From contig JAUYNR010000047.1 in assembly GCA_030698225.1 (NCBI GenBank), positions 1-64,000 on the forward strand: a DNA stretch of 64,000 nt, written 5' to 3'. Each line of letters begins with the position of its first letter. Positions within the stretch are counted from its first letter, which is position 1. The notes below the pieces were generated by a model, which searched no databases, had not been told where the DNA came from, and saw only the letters and a list, made by a program, of their open reading frames with translations. This DNA is from Oxalobacteraceae bacterium (GTDB lineage: Bacteria; Pseudomonadota; Gammaproteobacteria; Burkholderiales; Burkholderiaceae_D). Both the position numbers and the translations under genes were made by a program. Below are positions 53,755-61,813 of this stretch, in pieces.

Positions 53755-54665
53755 GCGCGGTGCACCAGCATGACCACTCCCATACTCCGGCGCAATTCGG
53801 CCGTGCGTTTGCGATCGGCATTGCGCTCAACACCGGGTTCGTCGCAATCGAGGCATTCTACGGCTGGAAAGTCGATTCGCTGGCGCTGCTGGCCGATGCC
53901 GGCCACAATCTGAGCGACGTGTTCGGGCTGGTATTGGCATGGGGCGGCGCGCTGGCGGGACGGCTGCGACCGGACCTGCGCCATACCTACGGCTGGAAGC
54001 GCGGCTCGATTCTTGCCGCCTTTGCCAATGCCATTTTGCTGCTGGTGGCAATGGGTTCGCTGGCGTGGGAAGCGCTGACCCGGCTGCAGCTGCCGCAGTC
54101 GATGCACGGACAAACCATCATGCTGGTAGCCGGCATCGGAATCGTCATCAATTCCGCGACCGCGCTGCTTTTCATGCGCGGGCGCAAGGACGACTTGAAC
54201 ATCCGCGGTGCCTTCCTGCATATGGCCGCCGATGCGCTGGTATCTGCCGGCGTAGTGGTGGTCGGCGCAATGTCGCTGTGGTTCGGATGGAACTGGCTGG
54301 ATCCGGTGGCCAGTCTGCTGATCGCCGCCGTGATTGTTTTCGGCACCTGGAGCCTGTTCCGGCAAGCGCTGCATCTGTTGTTCGACGGCGTGCCGGAAGA
54401 CATTCACCTGCCGGAGGTGCGCGCTTGCCTGGAATCGCTGCCCGGCGTCGAGCGCGTGCACGACCTGCATGTGTGGGCGATGGGTACTTCCGATACTGCG
54501 ATGACCGCACACCTGGTGATGCCGTCAGGCTATCCGGACGATGTTTTTTTCCAGCGCGCGGCATGCGAACTGCATGACCGCTTCGGCATTGAACACGTCA
54601 CCTTGCAAGTGATCAGGAAACCTTTCACCGTTTCCTGCGGCGCGGATTCCAGCATCGGGTCCTGA
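53751..54665 (+). CDS. Cation diffusion facilitator (zinc/cadmium/cobalt type)
   Basis: A 304-residue CDF with a His-rich start MSAVHQHDHSHTP, six helices, the HxxxD metal motifs SLALLADAGHNLSDVFG (helix 2) and AFLHMAADALVSAG (helix 5), and a cytoplasmic domain with RVHDLHVWAMGTSDTAMTAH. Pumps Zn2+ or similar cations out using the proton gradient. Close to ZitB/CzcD. Coupled to the ATP-grasp-like gene. Confidence 0.92.
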   Translation: MSAVHQHDHSHTPAQFGRAFAIGIALNTGFVAIEAFYGWKVDSLALLADAGHNLSDVFGLVLAWGGALAGRLRPDLRHTYGWKRGSILAAFANAILLLVAMGSLAWEALTRLQLPQSMHGQTIMLVAGIGIVINSATALLFMRGRKDDLNIRGAFLHMAADALVSAGVVVVGAMSLWFGWNWLDPVASLLIAAVIVFGTWSLFRQALHLLFDGVPEDIHLPEVRACLESLPGVERVHDLHVWAMGTSDTAMTAHLVMPSGYPDDVFFQRAACELHDRFGIEHVTLQVIRKPFTVSCGADSSIGS

Positions 54666-54852
54666 TCTGCCAGCCGGGCGCGCAGGGTGTGGTCGGTGAC
54701 AGGCTGCCAGGGAAGCCGTCACGTGATTTTTCGGCGGCAATTCCCGGCTGCGTGTCATTTTCCTGCACTGTCACGATGGTCGGCTGGTACTGACGCTTCA
54801 AATCAAGGCGGCCGGTTCGGTCATGCTGCCGGATCGACTGCCTTCCGAAGGC

Positions 54853-55566
54853 TTACGGCATGACCGCCGACATCCGCTCGTAATCGAGTATCTTGATGCG
54901 CCGGCCGGACATCGCAATCAGGCCTTCTGTGGCCAGATCGTGAAACAGCCGCGACAGGGTTTCCGGCGTCAGGCTCAGGCGCGAGGCGATCAGCGATTTC
55001 TTGGCTACCAGCTGGATATCGTCGCTGACCTCGCGCCGGCTTTGGCGCAGCAGGTATTCGGCCAGCCGCTGCTTGGCGGTTTGCGAGTAGCCTTCGATAT
55101 CGCGCACCAGGCTGTAAAACTGGCGTCCGACGCAAGTCATCAGTTCGCGCGAGAAGTCGAAATTCTGCGCTGCCACGCACATGATCGCAGCGCGGTCGAC
55201 GTGCAGCAGCATCGAGTCGGTGGTGGTCCTGACCTGCGCGATATGCGGGCGATCCAGCAGCATCTCGCCCAAGCCGAAGCAGGTATTCTGGCCCAAGATT
55301 TCGAGGATTTTTTCGGTGCCCTGCTTGGTGTGCAAGACGATCTTGACCTGCCCGTAGACGACCCAGAACGCGCCATGGGAAGCCTCGCCGTGGCCGACGA
55401 TCTCGGTATGGGCCTTGGCCTGCGCCGATCTGGTGCTGAACAGGATGTCGTCGAGTTGCTGCTCGTCAAGCATTCTGAACAAGCTGGTATTGGCCAGGAT
55501 GTTTTTCAGATTGGAACTGTCGTCATGGGGTGTGGATAATGCGGGTATCACAATTTCGTCCTTCAT
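54853..55566 (-). CDS. Crp/Fnr family transcriptional regulator (Dnr-like)
   Basis: A 237-residue regulator with an effector domain (about 25-145; VVYGQVKIVLHTKQGTEKIL, GLGEMLLDRPHIAQV) and a winged helix with recognition part SRLSLTPETLSRLFHDLA. It lacks the N-terminal cysteines of Fnr, so it does not sense O2 by a 4Fe-4S cluster; it resembles Dnr/NnrR-type haem or NO sensors. The ETLSR helix predicts TTGAT-N4-ATCAA-type sites, one of which lies at 55682. It may be linked to the nosR pair, which is unproven. Confidence 0.85.
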   Translation of the reverse strand: MKDEIVIPALSTPHDDSSNLKNILANTSLFRMLDEQQLDDILFSTRSAQAKAHTEIVGHGEASHGAFWVVYGQVKIVLHTKQGTEKILEILGQNTCFGLGEMLLDRPHIAQVRTTTDSMLLHVDRAAIMCVAAQNFDFSRELMTCVGRQFYSLVRDIEGYSQTAKQRLAEYLLRQSRREVSDDIQLVAKKSLIASRLSLTPETLSRLFHDLATEGLIAMSGRRIKILDYERMSAVMP

Positions 55567-55681
55567 TCCGTCCTTGCATACTGCGATTAGTGCAGCAATT
55601 CGTGTATTTTCCGATCTGGATATCGTAAAAATTGCGGGAGATCATGGACAACGATAGTAGCGATATGGTATTCCCACATAC

Positions 55682-55695
55682 ATGATGTAGATCAA
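55682..55695. promoter_or_regulatory. FNR/Dnr-type box upstream of the Crp/Fnr gene
   Basis: On the minus strand, TTGATCTACATCAT matches TTGAT-N4-ATCAA except the last base. It lies about 116-129 bp upstream of the regulator start and 41 bp beyond the gspB stop. Autoregulation is the simplest idea. Confidence 0.5.
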
Positions 55696-55735
55696 TTTTT
55701 TGCCGATGCGCTCGATTGCGCTCTGTCGTAACTCT

Positions 55736-56419
55736 TCAGTACGGCATCCGGTAACGGTATCCCTGGTAATTCAGCACCACTGCGCCACGCAGCATTTGTT
55801 CCAGGACCAGGCCGGGCGCGACGGTATCGCCCTCGCGCAGCAACTGGTTGTTGATCAGCAGCGAGCGCTCGGCCCGGATGCTGGAATAGATGTAGCCGCT
55901 GATGACCAGTGGCGGAATCTCTCTTTGGATCTGGGGCGGCAGTTCGCGCAGCGTCTGCAGTTCAAGCTCCGGCGCAGCGGCGGGTGAGGCGGCTGCCGGC
56001 AGCGGTTTTTTTGCGGGTGCGGCTGCGACCGCGGCCGGCCGTGGCTGCGGTCGCGCTGCGCTGGCGGTTGCGGCTTTCGGCTTGTTTGCTTTTGGCGCCG
56101 CCGCCATCGGTGCGGGCGGCACCGGCGCGGCGCGCACCGGCACTGCTGGCGCAATTGGCGGCGCCGGTACAGCGGCTGCCACCGGCGCGCTTGGCGGTGC
56201 CAGCGACAGCGTAGTGAGCGGCTGCCAGGGCCGGAACCAGGCCAGCGCGATCAGAGTCGCGGCCAGCGCTGCCAGCGCACCCCAGCGCGCTGCACGGCGC
56301 CACAGCGGCGCGCGCTGATTCGGGGCGGCGGTGAACACCGCTGCTGCATGAATATTCGGCAGCGCGCCCAGCGTGCGTTGCGCTTCGGCCTTCTTCAGGG
56401 CATCCAGAATGTATGACAT
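55736..56419 (-). CDS. gspB: General secretion pathway protein GspB
   Basis: A 227-residue protein: MSYILDALKKAEAQRTLG start (a GspB signature), one membrane helix (about 45-63), a long Pro/Ala-rich periplasmic linker, and a C-terminal domain with IQREIPPLVISGYIYS, SLLINNQLLREGD and YQGYRYRMPY. It works with the ExeA ATPase to build the type II secretin. Its ATG shares one base with the exeA stop. Confidence 0.88.
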   Translation of the reverse strand: MSYILDALKKAEAQRTLGALPNIHAAAVFTAAPNQRAPLWRRAARWGALAALAATLIALAWFRPWQPLTTLSLAPPSAPVAAAVPAPPIAPAVPVRAAPVPPAPMAAAPKANKPKAATASAARPQPRPAAVAAAPAKKPLPAAASPAAAPELELQTLRELPPQIQREIPPLVISGYIYSSIRAERSLLINNQLLREGDTVAPGLVLEQMLRGAVVLNYQGYRYRMPY

Positions 56420-58050
56420 TATTTCTCCTGCTGCGCAGTCGCGACGCCGGCCCGGCTTAGTCGCGGCTCATCGATGCCGGCGGCGCGGTTCAGATACATG
56501 AAGGTCATCGGACCGACCATGCCGTCGGCGACCAGCCCGTGGGCGCGCTGGAATTGCTGCACCTGCTGCGTCAGGGCCTGGTCGTATGCCCGGCCGGACG
56601 GTTGCGCAAGCTGGGCGGCGATCCAGTCTACTTCGGGGCCTTGCGTACCGGGGCCGAATACCAGGCCGGCGATGTCGCGCGCGGTCGGTGTGCGCCAGAA
56701 GGTCACCAGCTGACCGCGGAATTGCGCCTCCAGTTCGGCCAGCGGCACAGTTCTGCTGATGTCGCCGGTAAGCAAGGTGGCGCTGTCAGCAGTCAGACCG
56801 GTCAGCAGCGCATAGTAGGCGGAGCCGCTACGGTCCTGCAGGGTCAGGATCGCAGGGCGATCGAGTTGCGCCAGTGCCGCCAACCCAATATCGCCGGCAA
56901 CATGACAGGCCACGCGTTGTTGCTGCACGGACTGGCAGGGCGGCCCGTCCGGCAATGTAAATCCCCACAATTGCGCTAGTTGCCGGTACGCATCCTTGCG
57001 ATCCGGCCAGCCCGCATCAGCCTGCAGCGACGCCGTTGCGGCAATCGGCGGCGCAGGATTGGCGGGCGCGGTCCGCTTGGCCGCGGCGAGTGGTGCGGGT
57101 ACGGTGTTGCCGCCCTTGTCTGGCTGTCGCTGCAGGTTCCAGCCCAGCGCCAGGGCGGTGGCGATGATGCTGCCGGCCATCACCCAAGCCAGCGCAGGAC
57201 GGATCGCGGGTGCTGCCGCCGGTACAGCAGCGCCGAACACTTCACGCGCCGCCTGTCTGACTATCGCGCGATCGACCGTGTGCCTGTTTTCGGCGTAGGC
57301 GCCCAGCAATGCGCGGTCGCACAGCAGATTGATGCGGCGCGGCACTCCTTGCGTGAGCCGATGAATCTGCCGCATCAGCGGCGCCGGAAATACCGTGGCG
57401 ACGAGCATGCCGGCCACCGCCAGCCGATGCAGGATATAGCGCGCGGTGTCCGGTGCCGTCAGCGGCCCCAGGTGGTAGCGGGCAATTACGCGCTGCGCCA
57501 GCTGTTCGAGTTCGGGCCTAGCCAGCATGCTGCGCAACTCGGGCTGGCCGATCAGGATGATCTGCAGCAGCTTGCTTTGGCTGGTTTCCAGATTGGTCAG
57601 CAGCCGCAATTGTTCCAGCACGTCGGCCGACAGGCTTTGTGCTTCATCGATGATCAGCACATTGTGCCGGCCCCCGGCGTGGGCGGCCAGCAAATAGCCA
57701 TTGAGTGCATCGACGAAATCCTTGACCGATGGAGCAGCGCCATCGGCGTTGCGCGGCAAGCCGATGCCGAATTCGGCGCAGATCGATTGCAGCAATTCCA
57801 GTACCGTCAGTTTCGGATTGAAAATGTAGCCGACGTTGCAGTTGGCCGGGATCTGTTCCAGCAGGCAGCGGCATACCGTGGTCTTGCCGGCGCCGATTTC
57901 GCCGGTCAGCAGGACGAACCCGCCGCCGCTGTCGACGCCGTACAGCAAATGCGCGAGCGCCTCCCGATGCTGCTCGCTCATGTACAGATAGCGAGGATCG
58001 GGGGCGATCGAAAACGGCGCGTGTTGCAAGTTGAAGAATTGGGTGTACAT
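56419..58050 (-). CDS. exeA: ExeA/GspA-type ATPase with peptidoglycan-binding domain
   Basis: A 543-residue protein. Cytoplasmic AAA domain (about 1-270): FNLQHAPFSIAPDPRYLYMS, Walker A LTGEIGAGKTTVCRCLL, Walker B VLIIDEAQSLSADVLEQLRL, GVPRRINLLCDRALL. Then one membrane helix (about 285-305) and a periplasmic part ending in a peptidoglycan-binding domain (about 470-530; VQQFQRAHGLVADGMVGPMT). It remodels the wall so the type II secretin can assemble. Confidence 0.9.
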   Translation of the reverse strand: MYTQFFNLQHAPFSIAPDPRYLYMSEQHREALAHLLYGVDSGGGFVLLTGEIGAGKTTVCRCLLEQIPANCNVGYIFNPKLTVLELLQSICAEFGIGLPRNADGAAPSVKDFVDALNGYLLAAHAGGRHNVLIIDEAQSLSADVLEQLRLLTNLETSQSKLLQIILIGQPELRSMLARPELEQLAQRVIARYHLGPLTAPDTARYILHRLAVAGMLVATVFPAPLMRQIHRLTQGVPRRINLLCDRALLGAYAENRHTVDRAIVRQAAREVFGAAVPAAAPAIRPALAWVMAGSIIATALALGWNLQRQPDKGGNTVPAPLAAAKRTAPANPAPPIAATASLQADAGWPDRKDAYRQLAQLWGFTLPDGPPCQSVQQQRVACHVAGDIGLAALAQLDRPAILTLQDRSGSAYYALLTGLTADSATLLTGDISRTVPLAELEAQFRGQLVTFWRTPTARDIAGLVFGPGTQGPEVDWIAAQLAQPSGRAYDQALTQQVQQFQRAHGLVADGMVGPMTFMYLNRAAGIDEPRLSRAGVATAQQEK

Positions 58051-58330
58051 GGCAGCCTGTGTGATTCAGCGGCAAGGCTAGCATAAAGCTGTACACGAAG
58101 TGGGTTAGATAGCGCGATGGGCGGGTCGGGAATTCCGGGTACCTTTGCGCCAGATCAACCGGATTGCTAAAACGTGGCCGTCAATCTTGTCTCCGCAGGC
58201 AATTCATCTTATTTTAAGAATGCAAAAATAATTTCCTTAAAGAAATACCGTGCAACCGGCCGGGATTATTTCTTGTGTCCCATGATGTATCGCTTTCTTG
58301 GAATTCCAAATAATTACAGGAGAAACTATT

Positions 58331-58786
58331 TTGGATAATCAACCGGTATTACTTACCGCATGCAAAGAAAATTTCGCGGCACAATGCAATTTGACGACCT
58401 CGCTGAGCCAGACGGTTCTAACCGGCCTGGTGAAACTGCTCGAATTGAACATGAGCACCATGCAAACCGCATTCATCGAATCCGCGGCCGCCGCCAGGCA
58501 ATACCTGTCGACCGAGCCGAAAGAATGGCTCGCGCTGTCGGTCGTCCATTGCCAGCCGACAGCGGGCAAGGCGTTCGACTATGCGCGCCACGTGTCCAAA
58601 ATCGTGTCCGAGACCCAGACCGAACTCAACAAGGCCGCTGAACTGGAAATCGCCGAAACCAGCAGCAAGATCTTGACCATCGTCGATGCTGTCGCCAACA
58701 GTACACCCGCTGCGGACACGGCGGCGCATATGAAAGTGCCGAGGGGCAAAGCCGCCGCAAAATCCGGCGTTGCCGCAGCTGCATGA
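58331..58786 (+). CDS. Phasin family protein
   Basis: About 151 residues from TTG 58331 (MDNQPVLLTACKENF) with AGGAG 9 nt before; the longer frame from 58298 overlaps this site. Helical, with LTTSLSQTVLTGLVKLLELN, STMQTAFIESAAAARQYLS and an Ala-rich basic tail. Phasins coat polyhydroxyalkanoate granules. The upstream 58051-58330 spacer has no other feature. Confidence 0.85.
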   Translation: MDNQPVLLTACKENFAAQCNLTTSLSQTVLTGLVKLLELNMSTMQTAFIESAAAARQYLSTEPKEWLALSVVHCQPTAGKAFDYARHVSKIVSETQTELNKAAELEIAETSSKILTIVDAVANSTPAADTAAHMKVPRGKAAAKSGVAAAA

Positions 58787-58804
58787 AGCCGCAGCCGTGA
58801 AAAA

Positions 58805-59968
58805 TTAGCGCTCGGGCCGCAAGCGCAGCAGCTGGCCGCGGCTTTCGTCAGTCAACACATACAGCAAGCCGTCCGGCCCTTCGCGCACGTCGCGGATGCG
58901 CTGGCCGAGGTCTTGCAGCAGCCGTTGTTCGCGCACCACCTTGCCATCGCGCAATTCAAGGCGGGCCAGATATTCGAACTTCAGCGAGCCGACGAACAGG
59001 CTGCCCTGCCACGCCTTGCCATAATGCGCGCTGCGTAAGAATGCCATGCCGGAGGGCGCAATCGACGGCGTCCACTGGTGCAGCGGCTGCTCCATGCCGG
59101 GTTTGGCGCTCAGGCCGGCGCCGATCTTGCCGCCGCCGTAGTTTTCACCGTGGGTGATGACGGGCCAGCCGTAGTTCTTGCTGGCCTCGGGGCGGTTGAT
59201 TTCATCGCCGCCCTGCGGGCCGTGTTCATGGATCCAGAGCCGCCGGTCCGGTCCCAGCGTGGCGCCCTGAATGTTGCGATGGCCGGTGCTCCAGATTTCG
59301 GGCAGCGCGCCGCTGTTGCCGACAAACGGGTTGTCCGGCGGCACCGATCCGTCCTTGCGCAGCCGCAGCACCTTGCCGTGGTGGTTGTCTAGCGTTTGCG
59401 CATCCTGCATCCGGGAAAAGCGCTCGCCCAGCGTCAGGAACAGCGTGCCATCGGCATTCTCGACGATGCGGCAGCCGAAATGCGCGCGGCTGGCGACCTT
59501 CGGCTGCTGGCGAAACAGCACCGTAACCTGCTCCAGCCGCCTTGCATCGGCAGACAGGCGGGCCGCAGCCAGCGCGGTCGAGTTTGCGCCGCCGAAACCC
59601 AGGATGCCGTCGCCAGCCGGCTCCGCGTAGCAAAAATACAGTGTGCGGTTGCGCGCAAAATCGCTATCGGCTAGCAGATCGAGCAAGCCGCCCTGGCCGA
59701 CCGCATCGACCTTCGGCACGCCGGCAATCGGCGCCCCGACAGTCCCGTCCGGCTGTATCAGCCGCAGGCGCCCCGGCCGTTCGGTGACCAGCATGCGGCC
59801 GGCGCCGATGAAGGCCAGCGCCCACGGATGCGCCAGATCCCTGGCCAGCACCTCGACCTGCAACGTCGGAGCCGCGCTCTGGGCGCAGGCTGCAGCACCT
59901 ATCCCGGCCATTCCGGCCAGCACGGCGGCTGCAGCGAAAAACCGGTGCTGTTGAAAATTCAGGCGCAA
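58805..59968 (-). CDS. PQQ-dependent soluble aldose sugar dehydrogenase family protein
   Basis: A 387-residue six-bladed propeller protein (YliI/Asd type) with a signal peptide ending near ACA. Marks: VEVLARDLAHPWALAFIGAG, MLVTERPGRLRLIQPDG, RNIQGATLGPDRRLWIHEHGP (PQQ and calcium region), GGDEINRPEASKNYGWPVI and HGENYGG. It likely oxidises sugars in the periplasm; PQQ dependence is inferred from family. Confidence 0.88.
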   Translation of the reverse strand: MRLNFQQHRFFAAAAVLAGMAGIGAAACAQSAAPTLQVEVLARDLAHPWALAFIGAGRMLVTERPGRLRLIQPDGTVGAPIAGVPKVDAVGQGGLLDLLADSDFARNRTLYFCYAEPAGDGILGFGGANSTALAAARLSADARRLEQVTVLFRQQPKVASRAHFGCRIVENADGTLFLTLGERFSRMQDAQTLDNHHGKVLRLRKDGSVPPDNPFVGNSGALPEIWSTGHRNIQGATLGPDRRLWIHEHGPQGGDEINRPEASKNYGWPVITHGENYGGGKIGAGLSAKPGMEQPLHQWTPSIAPSGMAFLRSAHYGKAWQGSLFVGSLKFEYLARLELRDGKVVREQRLLQDLGQRIRDVREGPDGLLYVLTDESRGQLLRLRPER

Positions 59969-60000
59969 TGACGACCCCCTTGTTTGACGTGAAAGTTGCG

Positions 60001-61392
60001 CTATATCGACGGTTTGATGTTCTGGTTTTGCCGGAACAGGTTGTGCGGGTCGTACTGATTCTTCAACTGCACCAGCCGTTCGTAGTTGGGGCCGTAGGCC
60101 GCTGCGATGCGGTCGCTTTCATCCTGGGTCAGGAAGTTGACGTAGACGCCGCCGCTGGCGAAGGGCGCTGCCGCATCGAAGAACTCGCGCGACCACCCAA
60201 TGCACTTGCCGTCTTCTGCCGGGTCGTCCCAGCGGGCGTGCACGTTCATCACGTACAGCGCATCGCGGTGCGCATAGGCGGTGGCGTCGGGCGCCGGCCG
60301 GCTGGTCTGGCCGCCGATCAGGCCGAGGAAGATTTCGCACTGCGGCCCCGGAAGACTGCCGGCGTAGCGGATCACGGTGTCGATCGCATCATCGCCCAGC
60401 GCCGAAAAATTGTGCGATTTCCAGTAATTGCGCGCACCCGGCGTCAGCAGCGGGTCGAACGCCTTTTGCCAGGCACTGTAGGGCATGCCTCCGATGTGCT
60501 CGCCGCAGGGCTGGCCGAAGCTGCGCAGCGGTTCGATCGCGCGCTGGCCGTCTTCAATCGCGCCGGCGTAGAAAATGGCGAACACCACGACTTCCTTGCC
60601 ATGCACGTCCGGCGCCAGGAACGGCAGCGGCGGCGCCTTGCGCAGCACCGTCCAGACGCTCAGCTCTTCCGGCATGGTGGCGACGAAATCGCGGTAGCGG
60701 GTCAGCACCTGTTTGGCCTGCTCGAACGGGAATACCAGCAGTCCGGCCAGCACCTCGGGGCCGAGCGGATGCAGCGCGAACTCGAACAGCGTCACAACGC
60801 CGAAGTTGCCGCCGCCGCCGCGGATCGCCCAGAACAGCTCCGGATGCTTGGCGGCGCTGACCCACAGCCGCTTGCCGTCGGCGGTGACGACCTCGGCCGC
60901 GACCAGGTTGTCGACCGACATCCCGTGCCTGCGCGACAGCCAGCCGAAACCGCCGCCCAGCGTCAGGCCGGCCACGCCGGTGGTGGAATTGATGCCCAGC
61001 GGCGTGGCCAGCCCGAAGGCCTGCGCCTCATGGTCGAAGTCGGCCAAGGTGGCGCCGGCTTCCACGTAGCCCAGGCGCGCTTCCGGATCGACCCAGACCG
61101 ATTTCATCAGCGACATGTCGAGCATCAGGCCGCCGTCGCAGACTGCGTTGCCGGCGATGTTGTGGCCGCCGCCGCGCACCGCCAGCAGCAGATCGTGCTC
61201 GCGTGCAAAGTTGACTGATGCCATCACATCGGCCACCCCGGCGCAGCGCACGATGATGGCCGGGCGGCGGTCTATCATCGCGTTCCAGACTGCGCGGGCT
61301 GCATCGAAACCCGGATCGTCCGGCAGCAGTAATGGTCCGCGCAGCGTCGCGCTGAAATCCTCAATCACACTATCGTTGATGCTGGCCATCAT
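60001..61392 (-). CDS. FAD-binding oxidoreductase of the berberine-bridge-enzyme family
   Basis: About 463 residues from ATG 61392 with a GGAGGTG site. PCMH FAD domain with VRGGGHNIAGNAVCDGGLML (His for covalent 8-alpha FAD link), ATLADFDHEAQAFGLATPLG and TTGVAGLTLGGGFGWLSR, where the Cys of bicovalent enzymes is Ala; so attachment is probably by His alone. C-terminal BBE segment YGPNYERLVQLKNQYDPHNLF. Substrate unknown. Confidence 0.88.
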   Translation of the reverse strand: MMASINDSVIEDFSATLRGPLLLPDDPGFDAARAVWNAMIDRRPAIIVRCAGVADVMASVNFAREHDLLLAVRGGGHNIAGNAVCDGGLMLDMSLMKSVWVDPEARLGYVEAGATLADFDHEAQAFGLATPLGINSTTGVAGLTLGGGFGWLSRRHGMSVDNLVAAEVVTADGKRLWVSAAKHPELFWAIRGGGGNFGVVTLFEFALHPLGPEVLAGLLVFPFEQAKQVLTRYRDFVATMPEELSVWTVLRKAPPLPFLAPDVHGKEVVVFAIFYAGAIEDGQRAIEPLRSFGQPCGEHIGGMPYSAWQKAFDPLLTPGARNYWKSHNFSALGDDAIDTVIRYAGSLPGPQCEIFLGLIGGQTSRPAPDATAYAHRDALYVMNVHARWDDPAEDGKCIGWSREFFDAAAPFASGGVYVNFLTQDESDRIAAAYGPNYERLVQLKNQYDPHNLFRQNQNIKPSI

Positions 61393-61660
61393 GCACCTCC
61401 ACAGAATTGGATTCGCCCGTCCCTTAGCAGTATGGTGATGTTTTTTGCGCCGATTTTGATATGTATCAGCAGCGCGTTTAGCGAATCGATATCGGCCTAT
61501 CCTGCCGGCATTTAAATGCCTGTCCAGCGGCAAATATCGCTGCTCATCGCATTTTTTCAGGATGCGGAAAGCAGTCATATTTGCCGTCGGCAACGATTCC
61601 TGTTCTGCCCTTGAAAAAAGCAATTACCCGATTTATCGTATAATTTCGGCTTACGATTCA

Positions 61661-61735
61661 GCGCCGATTTGAGAAACAGCTTGCGGGCGCAACGGGGCAG
61701 CGATCATCGCCGCCCCGCCATAAATACAGCTAAAG
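61661..61735 (+). promoter_or_regulatory. SAM-II (metA-type) riboswitch upstream of metH
   Basis: GCGCCGATTTGAGAAACAGC, TTGCGGGCGC, an extra stem (CGGGGC...GCCCCG) and CATAAATACAGCTAAAG are the SAM-II core blocks, matching the metX leader (19424-19498) nearly base for base outside the variable stem. A -10-like TATAAT lies at 61639-61644. It should sense S-adenosylmethionine. Confidence 0.87.
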
Positions 61736-61744
61736 TGGAAGATG

Positions 61745-61797
61745 ACCCGACCCGCTTTAAGGAGACCGATTACTCCTGGCTAGTCGGGTTTTTTGCT
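61745..61797 (+). terminator. Leader terminator between the SAM-II riboswitch and metH
   Basis: ACCCGAC (61745) pairs with GTCGGGT (61783) around an inner GGAG...CTCC stem, followed by TTTTTTG. It lies about 17 nt before the metH start, so control is likely by transcription attenuation. Confidence 0.75.
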
Positions 61798-61813
61798 TTT
61801 TGAGAACGACACT

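Noticed and set aside
55577-55680. Possible eleventh copy of the dispersed repeat
   Set aside because: It has CATACTG, GTATTTTCC, AAATTGCGGGAGAT and GGTATTCCC in order, but the spacing is off and the last third does not align; too weak to count.
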